From Mnemiopsis leidyi (Eukaryota; Ctenophora; Tentaculata; Lobata; Bolinopsidae), in the NCBI GenBank assembly GCA_000226015.1, contig JH153300.1, positions 347,411 to 399,202 on the forward strand: DNA of 51,792 bases, given 5' to 3'. The notes beneath the pieces were generated by a model. It saw nothing but the letters and a program-made list of their open reading frames with translations. It was not told the DNA's origin and did no database searches. Of this stretch, positions 12,697-25,874 are shown one piece after another. The stretch's first letter is position 1. Each line of letters opens with the position of its first letter. The position numbers were made by a program, and so were the translations under genes.

Positions 12697-13790
12697 CTGT
12701 TCGCCAGGACCAGAATGGAAAGGCTCATTGTTCGCCTTGGAGGCTTGTCCCATCTCGTACTACATAAAAACTATAGACCCGACCCTGACAATGCTCTGCT
12801 TCAGAACATTTTTCATTGATTTGAGCGAGGCTATTAACCCATTACCTACTTGCTAATCACTCAACTCGCTTGACAACTGTTCAGATATTTGATTTTTAAG
12901 AAACAATGGGAGCGAGGGCGCGTGCCCCTTTATACCATCACGTTACGCCATTGCACGTGCATCAGCTACTGCTTGCCAATCAAAAATGCGACAAATTTAG
13001 AGGCGACAGTGGCTGATTAGCCACCGCTGATTCCTTTGTTTCATATCTCCTATATAATAGTTATAAAGCGTCCCCTACTAAATCTATATACCCCTCCAAT
13101 CAAATCACATTTTATCGGAGAGGTGATGCAGATGAGGAGAAGGAGGAGGAGGCTTGTTGCTCATGACGAGAAAGGCATTGTTCTGTCCGGGTCCTTATGA
13201 TCTTGGTGTTCTCCAGGGCGAGCTTGACCCGGCCTGTTCACTTCCTCGACAACGTCCGAATAAACATGAGTAGTAATCCAACATCACCAGTCCGATTTGT
13301 CAGACTATTGTCTCTCTATCATCGTTCATTTAAATTCGCCTAATTATTTTAAGTCTCCTTATTTAAATTCCCGGTTTTCAGGCGCTCTTCTGTTGGACAA
13401 TAATAACTTTCCGTCGCTGATTTGCAGCTGCAATAACGACACCTGCCAATTTTTACCTCATATTTATAGCCAACAACTTGCTACATAGCATTGACATGAG
13501 TACCTGTGTATACCAACAATTGTTTCACCTACGTTACTTTCACATTTCAACTACCGTGTGAATACAGCGTTAATGAACCCCCTGATCAGTCACTTTTCCC
13601 TACAGCTGTTCTTGACAACTGCCATGCTCTTGAAATATCATTACACCTCTCTAATTGGGCCCTACAACCGAAAGTAGCACACGGTACGGCCCCGGACCCT
13701 TGTATCATGCCGCAATATTCGTCCCCTCCGCCCCCCATCCTCTCAACATTGACCTTCCCGGCAAAAATCGCCAAAAATCAGGGCCCCTCA
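12697..13790. other. Non-coding stretch
   Basis: It holds one GCACGTGC (12953) and a CCAAT 15 bp downstream. No gene is recognisable. Confidence 0.5.
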
Positions 13791-13841
13791 TCACGTGATC
13801 TGAGCCCTCATCACGTGACGTGCTACTCGGTCCCTGATTGG
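13791..13841. promoter_or_regulatory. Duplicated E-box plus ATTGG composite
   Basis: CCCTCATCACGTGA is repeated at exactly 20 bp (TCACGTGA at 13791 and 13811). The second E-box and the ATTGG ending at 13841 span 31 bp. The 13811-13841 segment matches 31865-31895 at 26 of 31 bases. Confidence 0.6.
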
Positions 13842-15339
13842 ACGACACTGGGAGTCAATTCTTATATACCGCACTACCGCAGCTCGATTTCTCTATTCCA
13901 GCTTAATGCCTTGTCTTTCTTCCTGATATCAAAGTGCACTTTTATCTTTTTGTAGGTGGTCTAGCTGGTCTGGTTCTCACATCTGTAGTTAAATCCTCGC
14001 TAAGTCACGTTTCTAAGATTTGAAATTTGTGCAGTATTTCCATTAAAAGTTGCATCGTCATTCACAACAAAAAGGACATTTTATCGATTCAAAGAATTGT
14101 GTTTTAATTTTTACTGCATTTAAAGGACACTCCTCATTTTTGAAACTTTCTTTGAAGATAGCAGTTTAATCTTCAGAGTTCGTATTTAAATATAAACTGC
14201 AAATCTTAATTACTATTCTGTGTCACTACCTGTACCATAATAATCATCTCTGGAAAAATAAATAATTCATGACTAAACTACGTTACTGTTTGTTTTTCCA
14301 TTGCATTTTATGCGGTAAGAATAATACCAAATCAATGAAATAAGATAAAATTTATAAAAATCTAACGTGATGACTTAAACTCTGCGGTTACGAAGGTCCA
14401 AGGAAACACGACTGAAGTTTGACAGGTAAGAGGGAGGGTCGGGTCAAGAGTCTCATTTCCTGTAAAAACTCTGCAAAATCTGACAAGTATAAGTACCAAG
14501 TATTGATGTATTGTGGTAAGGGTACGATAATTAACGTGGTTTTCAGAAACCTGTCACGTGACCCAGATCTGTACCGCACTGTTTGGGCCAGGGAGTTTCT
14601 TACTTGTAGTGTCCGTATGGTAAAGGCAAGTGTTTGAGTAATGCTAATATTTGTCTTTACAATGATTTCGTTTTGTAAAATTTCTTATCTAAAATTAATC
14701 TTATCTGCGTTTTTACTTAAATCTAGTAAATGTCCCGACCATCAGCTGTGTTGTTACTTTGGTTTTCATGACCAAGTAGAATCTACTATCTCAACCATTC
14801 GATATTTTCTCAAATATTTTCAGCTGATAGTAGTGGAATGCTCCTAAAATATTTTGATAATCAATATACTATCGATATTTCAGGCAGTCAACCTCCGATA
14901 GTTAGCCTGTTTCAATATCGATCGATCCCACTGACTTTAATACAATTCCCACAAAAGTCGTTCTCGAAATCTGTGTCTTTGTCTTCGACTGCTTCTAGTG
15001 TACAGCCGTTCTTTAACCCCCAATCTGATCGAAACGCAAATCATCTTTTCTCATATTTAGTGGGCACAAGTTTTGTTAGATTCCACGCTTCTATAAAAAC
15101 GAAAATTTAAATTTGATTGATACGAAGGGTGCAGGAAAAAGTATTGCCGCTCTTTGATTGGCCGACTGACGGGAGTAACACGACCCTTAGCTTCCTATTG
15201 GTCGAGAGCTTACTCACGTGACCTTGGTGTTTAATTCGAGTATAATTGTGTTGAATCATTGTAGTCCCCGCTTAGAAGAATTAAAAAAGGAGTCACTCTC
15301 ATCTCCTGTTTAAATGTCTGGGACCAAAAACTCTCCGGG
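13842..15339. other. Non-coding stretch
   Basis: It includes TCACGTGA at 14554 and ATTGG/TCACGTGA at 15197-15221 (25-bp span). No gene is recognisable. Confidence 0.5.
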
Positions 15340-15520
15340 CCTTGTTTCAGCTGAATCAGCATTCTCCTTTAGATCTCTCCCTTATTTCAGCTGAATCAGC
15401 GTTCTCCTTTAGATCTCTCCTTGTATCAGCTGAATCAGCATTCTCCTTTAGATCTCTCCCTTGTTTCAGCTGAACCAACATTCTCCTTTAGATCTCTCTC
15501 TTGTTTCAGCTGAATCAGTA
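15340..15520. repeat. 40-bp tandem array resembling 3' splice sites, 5 copies
   Basis: CAGCTGAATCAGC recurs at 15348, 15388, 15427, 15467 and 15507 (40, 39, 40, 40 bp). Each unit has TTCTCCTTTAGATCTCTCCC and then TTGTTTCAG, so every copy contains a pyrimidine tract ending in a 3' splice site consensus, plus a CAGCTG E-box. Confidence 0.88.
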
Positions 15521-15554
15521 CTCAGCATTTCATCTACATATAGCTAGAATCGGT

Positions 15555-15628
15555 ATTCAGTATAGTGGTGCTCTACAAGTTATAGATACAAGTTATATAT
15601 ACAAGTATAGTGGTGCTCTACAAGTTAA
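15555..15628. repeat. Direct repeat GTATAGTGGTGCTCTACAAG, 2 copies
   Basis: A block reading AGTATAGTGGTGCTCTACAAGTTA occurs twice, about 45 bp apart, joined by ACAAGTTATA-type filler. Confidence 0.65.
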
Positions 15629-17060
15629 ATCATATATTGTTATTAAGTCGAACGTACTTGTAGTGACTTGTATAGCTCTAGGTGTTTTTACCTCGTGATT
15701 TCCTAAGTTTCGATTTCCCGGAACCTTCTCGAATGGAACCTAAGAGTGCCACTAGGCGAAGTCTGAGATTCTACTTCCAGAATATAACATTCTAGTTTGT
15801 TCACGGTTTTGGGGTGTCTGCTCTAACTCTAACGTGATTCCCACCAACTTACAGCCGGAGTTTTTGACTTGGAACCGATCACTTCCCCCTCTGTTCCGGT
15901 TACCAAATTTTCACAAAACGGCAAATGACTTTACCCGGAATTTGCTCACATTTATGCGTCAGTGACCTCAATTGCTCCTTTGACCTGGATAAAGAAGCCG
16001 TGCCAGGGTTTAGTTAGATTACAAAACCTAAAAATTAACCCTCTCTCTCTCTGACGAGTAGGCCGTATTTTTACAGCGAAAAGCAACGTGACAATGGTAC
16101 AATTAGCAATGCTACCTGACCCGTCCGACTCAGTCAATGATCTCTCCAGTTGAACATACTCCAACAACATACTCAAACAGTCGGCATTCCCACCACCAGA
16201 TAGCCTCCAGAACCTGATATCGAGCATACTGTCCAGTTTTCCGACACGTACCCCGTTCTCTGGTGATGTAGGACCCCGCTAAACACACCGCTAAAACACA
16301 CACACTCTCCCTACTCCTGCGAGTATATATATATAGAGACGGTTCTAATCTCGACCTTGTTCAGCAAATTGCTCCTTTTTGTTCACCATCCACACAAAAA
16401 CTTCCCCAGGTACACCTTGTTAGAATTATGAATTAGTTATCAAGGTGGTTTCTCTGGTGTTAAATTCTATGCAGGTTTAGTCTTTCTGGCGACCTCTTCT
16501 ATTGTACTGGATCAGTTATTCGCCCCTTGTGAAACCTTTAAATTTGATTCTTTGATTTTGCCCTGTTTGAGAACGTTTAATCTGTTCTTGGGAAACGGAT
16601 TCTGCGGTGGCCTGGTGGACACAATATTGCCGTGGTTCGCCCGTAGCTGGGATGAAGTGTCCATCCTCCTTGAAAAACCGTATTTGTCCATTATTGCAGC
16701 GTTCTTAACCCAATTCTTGAAGAAGTACATTTCCTCTCTAACAATTGATCCTCCAATCACCATATCATTTGCAATGCAGCTCTTAGCCTTTGTCGAATTT
16801 GAAATATCGTAGCCCTGATAGGCTTGACCCAAACTAGTTTTAAGTAAGTATTACGTTACCTAGTTTCATTATGTATGTTTATTTTCTCTGAACTGATTAT
16901 GACTTTAGCTGCTGACTTATGATTTACTCGAAATTCGAACGTTTGTTTTAGCTCAATATTAGAAGCATAGATTCCTGACCGCTACAGATATTCAGACTTA
17001 ATTTCTGAAATCTGCTAACGTACACAAGGCACGTCTTGTCACGCGGGTCGTGGTTAGTAA
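15629..17060. other. Non-coding stretch
   Basis: It contains a TA-rich tract near 16324-16334. The open frames on both strands near 16.5-16.8 kb overlap each other and show no motif. Confidence 0.45.
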
Positions 17061-17120
17061 CACCATGGTTACGACTGCTTTGCCATGGTTACGGCGGCGT
17101 TGCCATGGTTACCATTGCGT
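17061..17120. repeat. 20-bp triplet of CCATGGTTAC (RFX-like half-sites)
   Basis: CCATGGTTAC starts at 17063, 17083 and 17103, exactly 20 bp apart. The TTGCCATGGTTAC core resembles an X-box half-site with a degenerate partner. It could be a regulatory array or a short minisatellite. Confidence 0.7.
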
Positions 17121-17707
17121 GCTAAAATTTGTGAAAACAAAGAAATTGCCCCACTCCTACATGTTACTGCGACTAGAAAAAGGGTAATGATACATACTTA
17201 TCGGACTTGAAAACTCCAAAAGGGCGGCCCACGAGTAAATGAAGCGGTCAGATCTTATCCTGAAGCCACCTAGACTGTCGCCGAATATAGATGAGTGAGT
17301 GGGCTATTCTGGATTGTGGTAAACCCTGGCAAGCATACCTGTGGTCCGCCTGTCCCTATTTCCCAAATCTCTACAACTTTCAGACCTCAAATCTAGCATA
17401 GGTGGATTATGTTCTTTTCAGCTTATATGACATAAGAGTACTAAATTACCAATCTGTTGGCTTGGCTCGAGCTACATGATCGATACTACAACACCCTCAT
17501 AAAATATTTCCCGCTTTCCTCAACTTCAATTGTCTGCAATTTGTTGTAGTTGTAAAATTGGTGTATAACACTCACTTTGAACTCTTCCCTTCAAAGTTTT
17601 ATGATAAAGTTTTATTCTATTTTTCCCCATTGGTAACTGCTCACTCGATCGCCACGATTTGGTGTGTGTATGTATTCAATCAGCGCGAACCCATCTCGGT
17701 CTGATTG
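17121..17707. other. Non-coding stretch
   Basis: No gene, repeat array or palindromic E-box was noticed. Confidence 0.4.
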
Positions 17708-17756
17708 TCACGTGACCGATGTCCTCTCCTCTGATTGGACAAAAAAGGTCACGTGA
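17708..17756. promoter_or_regulatory. E-box, ATTGG, E-box module
   Basis: TCACGTGA at 17708 and ATTGG ending at 17738 span 31 bp. The same ATTGG is 10 bp before a second TCACGTGA at 17749. Both E-boxes sit in GTCACGTGACCG, 41 bp apart. Confidence 0.6.
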
Positions 17757-18624
17757 CCGCGACACGCGCCATCAATAACAAAAGACCTCTCAATTCTTTT
17801 CAACGTCCAGTTTTTGCACCGGGTTTAATGTTGGTTTAGTTTTAATGCGGAGGGAATTGACACTCTCACCCCATTGGCTAATCTCTCCGTGACGTCACCA
17901 CAACAGAAACCTCTGATTTGCCGGTTGTGCAGGAGGTGATCTCTGATTGGCGGAGAGCACCCTGCTGGGAGTAATAGGGAAAACGGGTGAACAGACTGAG
18001 TACTCGTTTGTGCTGCGTGTTTTAACGTTTGATGAGGCACTAACGATTGTGTACCCGAGTAGCTATCATAGTCCGGCAATGTCAAGTTCGGTAATTATAA
18101 CTCGTTTTAACCACCATGGTGTCCTTACCCATTGTCCTCTTTTAGATTTTTGCAATTTCGTTATTTGTAAACCTAATCGTTTAGTTGGCGATTAAATCAT
18201 TTATCTTAGAATATCTACTCAAGTAACAGTGTGAGAGGTCGACTTTATTGTATTTAATTTTAATAAAGGTTTCCTGAACTTTTCAAATCATACCTGTCAT
18301 CTGAACCTAACTAATTTGCTCTACTTCAGCTGAGGATTAACTCCCACCCTTTCTAATCCTAGCTATTCTGTTAGACATGGGTGTCTAATTTGTCTTATTT
18401 GTCAAGTACTCAGGCGAAATAGGTGTTCTTAAGAAGGTATTCCAGGTAACTTCACACCTGTGTTTTTAAGTCAGCACCCCCGACACGGACAACAACAGCA
18501 ATGAAGTGCTCACGAATAGTTTTTAGTGGGACAATAGCGATTTAAAAGTCATTAAATCCAGACATGGGGACTAAGCACTTTATCCTTTCGAGAATTTGTA
18601 TTCCTGTCACGGTTACGACGTCGT

Positions 18625-18655
18625 CCAATAAGTGAGCTCTATTTCTGTCACGTGA
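18625..18655. promoter_or_regulatory. CCAAT to TCACGTGA composite (31 bp)
   Basis: CCAAT at 18625 and TCACGTGA at 18648-18655, in the same geometry as the other long-span composites. Confidence 0.5.
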
Positions 18656-20009
18656 CCAGATTTTCTTGAATCGATCTGGACAATTTAATCAGTTTTAAAT
18701 GCAGCCTTCACTCTCTTTCAAAAAACTAGGTCTATAACTAAGATTCCTAATACAGCGAATCAGACTTACATCTTCGGTTACTCATGATCGTGAATGTCCT
18801 TTTAATGAGCGAAGTATAATCATCGTAATTTTTATAGACTGATATTCAATTCTAAGTTTTCTGAGATTAACTTCTTTTTTGGCGGGACTAATCAGCAGTG
18901 ACGGTTTTTGATTAGAAACTCCTTAAAAAATCCAAACTTCCAGATTCATGACCAGACCTGTTTCTAGGATTAATCAGTGCGACCTACTCACCTGAACGCT
19001 CCATCCGTCTTCCTCTGCCGATTCAGAAGGCGAGATGTGATTAGGAGACTTGCTCTAACAGCCCTGTACTGCAGCTTCTTTTCGGGCCTAACCGAAAAAA
19101 TCACAAAAATTAGTCCTGACCTTATTTAACGGTCATGTTTCTGGAAACGCAGTTGGGACGTGGTTTTGAAAAAAGATTACAGCCTTTGCGAACTCTACCT
19201 TGGCCCGACATAAATATTCCTTGTGAGATTGCACCGCAGAATCGCGTTTGTCTTTTTTGTCGTTAAAAATTTGCATTTTACTGGTGCTAATCTTTTTGTG
19301 GTTAAAAGTTATTTAGGTTTATGGTGCGCCAAAGTCAGTAAAACTTTTAAGGTTCAAGAACCACGATATTTGCTGCTTCAAAGCTATCCCATTTTTGCTA
19401 AGCAGTCCTCGACATTTTTTACTGTTTTTCTGTCCTTGGTAAAAGAAACCTGCTATAGTTGACCAGATCGAAATATGCATATTCCCGGTAGTTTTGAGCT
19501 TTATTTCATAAAAACCATTTAACTGACTGACTTTGTGAGTAACGGATAGAGGTTGCTATTCTTGTTATTACTTTCATACTTTCTGGTACTTGATCAAGTC
19601 ACTTTAGGAATCAGGACTAACTTTCTACTGTTCACGCTTCAATTTCAAATCAGTGGCAAGATTCCCTGCAATTCATGCAGACAGTCCAATGCATCACATC
19701 TCCTTATCAGTATAAAGTATGAAAAAGATTGGATCACTCATCACACCCTCGCTTCCCTGCCAGCCAAATTAACAGTATTAAATAACTCTCCAGTCCAAGT
19801 TGGTATCGTTAAGTGCTCTGGCGGCTGTACCGTTCTGGAGAGCTGCGTTACAAGGCCTAGTCGGCTGGCTCCAACTTCGGTTAAAATGGTTTTTAGTTGT
19901 GTCAGTTGGTATAACCGGGACAGTTAGGCCGAGCCATTAGTAGCCAGGTGCCTTCCCTTCACCTTTTTAGACCGAGTTACAAGTAAAAAGTACCTACCAG
20001 GTGCTGCAC
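18656..20009. other. Non-coding stretch
   Basis: No palindromic E-box, repeat array or gene was noticed; the open frame at 19.55-19.93 kb lacks motifs. Confidence 0.4.
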
Positions 20010-20082
20010 TCACGTGTTCTCCAGATCCCCCGTCACGTGACCTGTTTTAGGTCACGTGAATTCCAGTTTCCCGTGCGATTGG
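20010..20082. promoter_or_regulatory. Three E-boxes and ATTGG cluster
   Basis: CACGTG cores lie at 20011, 20034 and 20053. The last and the ATTGG ending at 20082 span 31 bp. A CCGCCGG stretch follows. Confidence 0.6.
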
Positions 20083-20242
20083 CTCCGCCGGCTATAGTAA
20101 CTTTACTTAGGGGGTTACTAATACCATTAACCTTGAGCCGTACTTTTACAATTGAATGTAATTGAAAAGATGTCAATTCCAGCCCTGTTTTTAATCTTTT
20201 TCTAGTCACATGGTGTCAGGCTATGGAGGAATTTAAGTTCCC

Positions 20243-20327
20243 ATTGGTCAGGACGTCCACGTGACCTTGTGCAGGCGTGCGTTACTACTGGCTACGACAT
20301 CACGTGATATGACGCCCACGCCACGTG
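20243..20327. promoter_or_regulatory. ATTGG/E-box cluster
   Basis: ATTGG at 20243 and CCACGTGA at 20257-20264 span 22 bp. Further CACGTG cores lie at 20301 and 20322 (21 bp apart). Confidence 0.5.
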
Positions 20328-21257
20328 CCATCATGTGAGTTACCAAGACAATTTCATCTGCACTCCGTTTTTTACCTGTCAAATAATGACACGCTCAGCA
20401 GAGCATGAAACAGCTCCACGAGCCTGGTCTTCTAATTCGATCCTCCTGAGTTTTTGGGGCCCCTTGAGGAGCTACACCGCGACTCAGCACGGGGCTCAAC
20501 TTGACCACGCCTTAGTGAGGGTAACCTATATTTTTAGGAATTACAAAGTTTTAGTGGTCCCCTCTGACAGTAACCTAACCGCTCGAAGTAGTTTTAATCA
20601 AAAGAAGTTGTAGTTCTGGGCCTATTAGTCAGTTATATCGGCTAACAACAGATTGATGTTTCGCTTTGCTTTTAATCCGGCTCACTCGAGCGTAACGACG
20701 ACGACAATTGGTGTTGCCCTGGCATCTGACAGGAGGTCACGCGACCTATTTAGCAAAGATCAGCTCCGTTTAGTACTTTAGTTCTATTGTTTGAGAATTG
20801 AGCGTGCAGAATTGCAAATAGGGCAGATATTAGTTTGGCGTCAATTGTTCAGCTAGTAAAATCTTGGTATTTAGTGTTAATATTACAAGATATTTATACG
20901 TTTTATTTGCGTGACCTGACCCTGATACTTTCCGTCAATCGAAATTTCAGAAAACCATCCTGCTTCCTGACATTCATATTAAAACGTTGAAAGCAATATT
21001 ATGCTTTTATGTTGTAACTTTAAAACCATCACTATTCTGTGGCGATCTAATTGACCGAAAATCTTGACCTCGCAACACAATACTTTGTACCACATTTAAT
21101 GGTTTAATGGTCGAGCTCGCATCTACCATTGAACACCCTCCTTCACCTCACTTTTTAATCCCAAATTATCAACCGCACATCATCGCCGAACTGCCACTAT
21201 CAGATGAGAATCCATCCGCAAAATCGACCGCTACCAATTATATCGCACGAAATAACC

Positions 21258-21500
21258 CACGTGGTCCAAACCTTGAGTCATGTGAGCTAAACCGTGTGTC
21301 ACGTGTTTAGATAACAACCTCGTTAAAAGGACACTGAGGTTTTTAATTGTGTCGCTGCTGATTTAATTTGAGGTCTTGGTAATTGCCCCTGGTGCTAGTC
21401 TTGCATGTTAGTAGTAAGAACTCTCTGTCAAAACACGTGCGTCGCCTTGGTCACGTGATTTTGTCACTTGATAACTCGCGCGCACCGAGTTTTGTATAAA
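21258..21500 (+). promoter_or_regulatory. E-box cluster with possible TATA box
   Basis: CACGTG cores at 21258, 21300, 21434 and 21452 are followed by TATAAA at 21495-21500. The arrangement looks promoter-like, but I see no gene after it. It may be a non-coding transcript start or chance. Confidence 0.25.
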
Positions 21501-22600
21501 TTCCCAAAATTCATCTTCTTCGTGTGACACCTTCTTGTTTTGTAAGACGGGTTAACTTCATCAAATTCCGAACAGAATTCTTTTTCTGGTCACGCATGTC
21601 AATAGCCGACATGTTACAGGGGAATACCCAACGGCAAAGACTCTGCAATCACATTTGCTCGCATTGTTTATGTTTAACGGGCACATCGCACTGGCACCTC
21701 TAATTTTCCGCCCAGAAAACCAAGTAACAATTTCTCCTCTCACAGATATTAAATTTTCCGACCCTACATAGGTTTTAATTTCCGTGATGAAACATATCAG
21801 GGCCGTTGTTACTGCTGATATCTTGCGACCTACCAATGGCAAAGATAGTATTTCTCATGAGTTTTGGATATTTTCATGAGACAACTCGATCTTGTCTAAA
21901 TTGGCGACTCCCCAATCTCACCTGAAATTGTCCACCACTGTTTCCAATCCTCGGCTTGATCAAGCGTGAGTGGATACTTTTAGATAAGCTTATTGCCTTT
22001 CATCTGCAACTTTGTTTACGATTGTACCCCATCTTTTTAATTTCATTTTTGTTTGGAAAATCGGGAGATCTAATTTCATCTAGTAGTTTTTGTTTACAAA
22101 TTTTTTGATAGCAATCTGATGGGGAGCCGATGCTATGAGGCTGAATATGTGCCTATGTTCCAGTAAGCGTGAGCATATCGTGACTGTCTGATAGATCACA
22201 AAATTGAATGATATCCTCTCATAGCAATCTTTAACCTTTCACACAATCGTCAGTCCTAGAAAGGGTGTTAATTTGTTCCATTTCAATTGTCTTCCCATGT
22301 CTTTGATCTAAATTGAAATATTATTCAGGATTGGGCGCTTTTTCATTGTGAAATTCAAATTTTTAAAGGCTCGTTTAATTTAGCTAGAAATTCAAGGCTA
22401 CCTCGATGATGTGGAAAGTTATCATCACCGTAAAATGTGTTATCGATTCATTCCTAAGGACATTTCCAGTTTCACCATTTGTATGGGCCGCTATGAAGCA
22501 CGTTTCTGCACGCAACAATCTCAAAAGTTCCCTTACCTCCCAACCAGATATAAAGCTCTCCTGTTGTAAGATCTTCTTTGTGATGTACAGTTCTCCTTCC
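21501..22600. other. Non-coding stretch
   Basis: AT-rich and unremarkable; no E-box palindromes or gene were noticed. Confidence 0.4.
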
Positions 22601-22653
22601 CATAGAATTATCTCCTCCCCATAGAATTATCTCCTCCCCTTAGAATTATCTCC
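22601..22653. repeat. 19-bp tandem repeat, about 3 copies
   Basis: CATAGAATTATCTCCTCCC starts at 22601, 22620 and 22639 (third with CTTAG). Confidence 0.8.
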
Positions 22654-24355
22654 GTGATCAAGTATAGTACGAATAGACATTCCGCTTAAACATAATCACT
22701 AAAGTAACGGTCACTTATTCTGTCTTACGGAGTAGTCATTGCCTATTGATCTCAGTCCAGTGACAGATGCTAACAAGGCGATTTCCCCTCAAATGAACGT
22801 TTAGGCCCCTTTGTGCAAGAAGCAGCCCCCGACTTCCCTCCCGTTTATACCCTGGTTCCGGTCAATTTGACGTGAGGACGACGCATATCCTGACGAGGTA
22901 AGAGTATTAATAATCGTTAGGTTCGACCTGGTCGATAAAGAGAGACCGAGGATTTGTTGTCCTGCAGAAAGAAGGTTGATTAGCAGGACAATGGGAGCGG
23001 ACCGGGGCTCCCTTTGCTATGTAGATGTAGTTTGTTTTTAGAGAGAGGGAGGGAGAGAGAGAGGGGGGTTGCTACTCGGCTTGTAATCGATCGTCACCGA
23101 GAAGGTTGTTGTTTTGTCAAATAGGTCGACTAACGCTCCATCAAAGTCACTGCTCTGTGTTCCAATCTTAACTTTGTAACATGGTTTTACCATTGTTATC
23201 AGTCTGGTTAAGGAGGTGTCTTTTGTAGCGCAAGCACCCCAAAAAGCAATACCGGCCATTGTAAAGGTATTCACATAAACTTTTGGGTCCTAGTTCATTC
23301 CTTTTCGGCCTCGAACATCGGTACTGAGCCTCTCTCGATGTTGCGTTTCTCGTGTTTTATTCGCCAAGTAGTGTGTGGAATGTGGAGCATGAGTATCGCT
23401 CATTCTACATCACCACCTCTTATACAATCGAATTTATAGGCTAGTATTGAAGGAAATCACCTGAACCTCTAATAAACCCATCATGCCACGTGCACCAAAT
23501 TCACAACAAGGCACTTTTTGGCCAATAAAATCTGCTGATCTCAAAGACCAGCCACTTTCCTCCACAGCACGTGGTCTTGGCTTTCAATCAGAAGCAATCC
23601 TTGTATCACGTGACTTTCCTGTACCGGATATTGTTCTCTATGGCAACGAAGATGCCCCTCCAAAAACTCATAACACCAAAGTATTTTGTTTTATTACTTC
23701 CCCCTCTTGCAGCTTACCATCCTCTGTGGACACTGCTCTTGTTTGACAGAAGAGAAGTGTCCTCCTCAATACTGCAACAACCCTTCTTAGTTCTCCTCAC
23801 CCCCTCTATCCTGCCAGGCCTCGCCAATTTCAACATGTGCAACCAATTCAAGACGGGGAACTAGCCATATCGCCCCAACTAGCCATATCGTCCCAACTAG
23901 ACTGTATCCCGTCAATTATCTCAAACTTAGGATTTTATCTCGCACTGTCGATTTCTAATAAAGCTTGTTTAGTTCTAATAAAGCCAGGGAAACGGACATT
24001 ATCTTTTGTTCTGTTGATCTAGACATAATGGTGATTTATTTTACTCACCTTCAGACCTACAGGCCTTTTCCTTTTGATTTTGGTGTGAGTCAGACGATAC
24101 TTAACCAATATAGCTACCGAAATCTCCTTATAACCGTCCCTAATTTGTTTGTTCCAGAAAAAGGAGTTGGAAATTATTATTTGCAGGTGGTACAAAAACC
24201 TTTTTAAATGGTTGGTCCATATTCGTTCGAGCTGAATAGTTATTTCGACCCCGATCCACCTGGCGGCTTCTGAACAAATTACAATTTGTATTTTTAGAGG
24301 AACAGTGATAGCTGACCCAGCAAGTCATCGATCTTTTCACTCTGTACTTAATCAG
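22654..24355. other. Non-coding stretch
   Basis: It contains a GA-rich patch (23041-23066), CACGTG cores at 23487, 23568 and 23607, and a variant composite TCAAT to TCACGTGA at 23584-23613 (30 bp). No gene is recognisable. Confidence 0.45.
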
Positions 24356-24386
24356 TCACGTGATCACTTTTGGCTGCTGTAATTGG
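24356..24386. promoter_or_regulatory. TCACGTGA to ATTGG composite (31 bp)
   Basis: TCACGTGA at 24356 and ATTGG ending at 24386. Confidence 0.5.
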
Positions 24387-24682
24387 CCGAGGGGCCTACG
24401 TAGTCCTTTCTCATTTGTCGGACACTGGCATCAGCTGCAGCTAATAATTATCACTCTTTGATTGTTGTTGGAAAAATTGACCCAGCATTTTGCTACAACG
24501 CTTAAATTTAACCCTTTTCATCAAAAAGAGTAAAAACGGTTCTCCTTTGTGGTACTAGCACCGGTGGCGGATGATCAATGAAGCGCAAAGTCATTCAAAT
24601 TTGGAATTGAAGCACCATGTATTGTTACAGTCCACTCGGCAATCGCGATTGGTTCTTTGTGGAAACCAGTTTTTCTGTAAGC

Positions 24683-24687
<5 letters not shown>

Positions 24688-24743
<56 letters not shown>

Positions 24744-24782
24744 ACGAGAGAGNNNNNNNNNNAGAGAGAGAGAGAAAGAGAG
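24688..24782. repeat. (GA)n microsatellite with assembly gap
   Basis: A long GA dinucleotide run is broken by ten Ns at 24753-24762, so its true length is unknown. Any reading frame across it is meaningless. Confidence 0.97.
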
Positions 24783-25874
24783 GGGATAGCTTTAGGACCG
24801 GTGTTGCTGATTTATATTTTTATTAATTACATCTGCCAACACCTGACAGCCTCGGTCCACCTGTCTCCCAAATCTAAAATATAAATCACTAAATCAAACC
24901 AGGGAACAGATCATGTACTACAAAAATTATCATTTTCGCCCGCTACCCTCAAAGTAAGACTTTAAAACTTGAGCTTATATATTTGTACCATTTAGTGCTA
25001 GTAGTGCCTTGTGAGATTTGGTATGACCATGCTTATTTTCATACCCACACGATAAGTAATTAGCCTGAGCAAAAAGCTTGGTTACAACTTGAAAATCTGT
25101 TTTTCCTAATAAGTTGTCGGCAATTCGCACGCAAACTAATTTCTATACCTTGGTAAGTATCGTGGTCTATGTTGAAATAACAGTTCAGTATCAAACTTAA
25201 CCTACCATTAAACCACGAGTACAGTTTCTAGAATATATTCTCCGAAATTGAGAACAGTCTGAAAACAATAATGTCCGTTACACAATGAACATTTCAAATT
25301 CGCTCAACCCCAGGCATGACGTAGGACATTTCCTTAGCAACGTGCTTCTAGCAACTCCCCATTTTAATCGACCCGACCCGATACATTCATCGCCCCAAAA
25401 AGACCGAAAAGTATCACCTAGACATCGTCAGCACTAATGTTCTTGCCTTAATCATTTCTGATTGTGAAAAATCCCAACCAAAGGGCCCCTTCGTGACCTC
25501 TTAAACCTAATTATAGATAGGTTTTTTACTGCTTGGTACCAAGCATTTTTCCGCGTTTTGGAGCATATAAAGGTGAGTAATCTCGATTTCTGTGTTTATT
25601 CATTTCGCTTTGGTATTCGTCTCTCTTCGCTGCTTGTGTAATTGCAAGCTGGAGCTATAGGTTCGCCTGTCACCCTTTCATTACGCTCCATTTTCTCATT
25701 TATGACCGTTTGATCTTCGCAAAGACTCGTTAAAACGCTTGCCACGTAAATATTTATCTCTCAAATTTTTGACCTTCCGCAAAAATATCGCAAAGCGTTC
25801 GATTCTCTCATAAGCTCATATAAACATTCTCATTTGTAATAGAACTCAAAATTTCACACAATTGCTCAACTATG
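24783..25874. other. Non-coding stretch
   Basis: AT-rich DNA without a recognisable gene or repeat array. Confidence 0.4.

Noticed and set aside
13506-13955. 149-codon plus-strand open frame
   Set aside because: Overlaps the duplicated E-box/ATTGG module and has no motif or splice support.
24617-24826. Arg/Glu repeat open frame
   Set aside because: Translation of a (GA)n microsatellite that includes an N gap.
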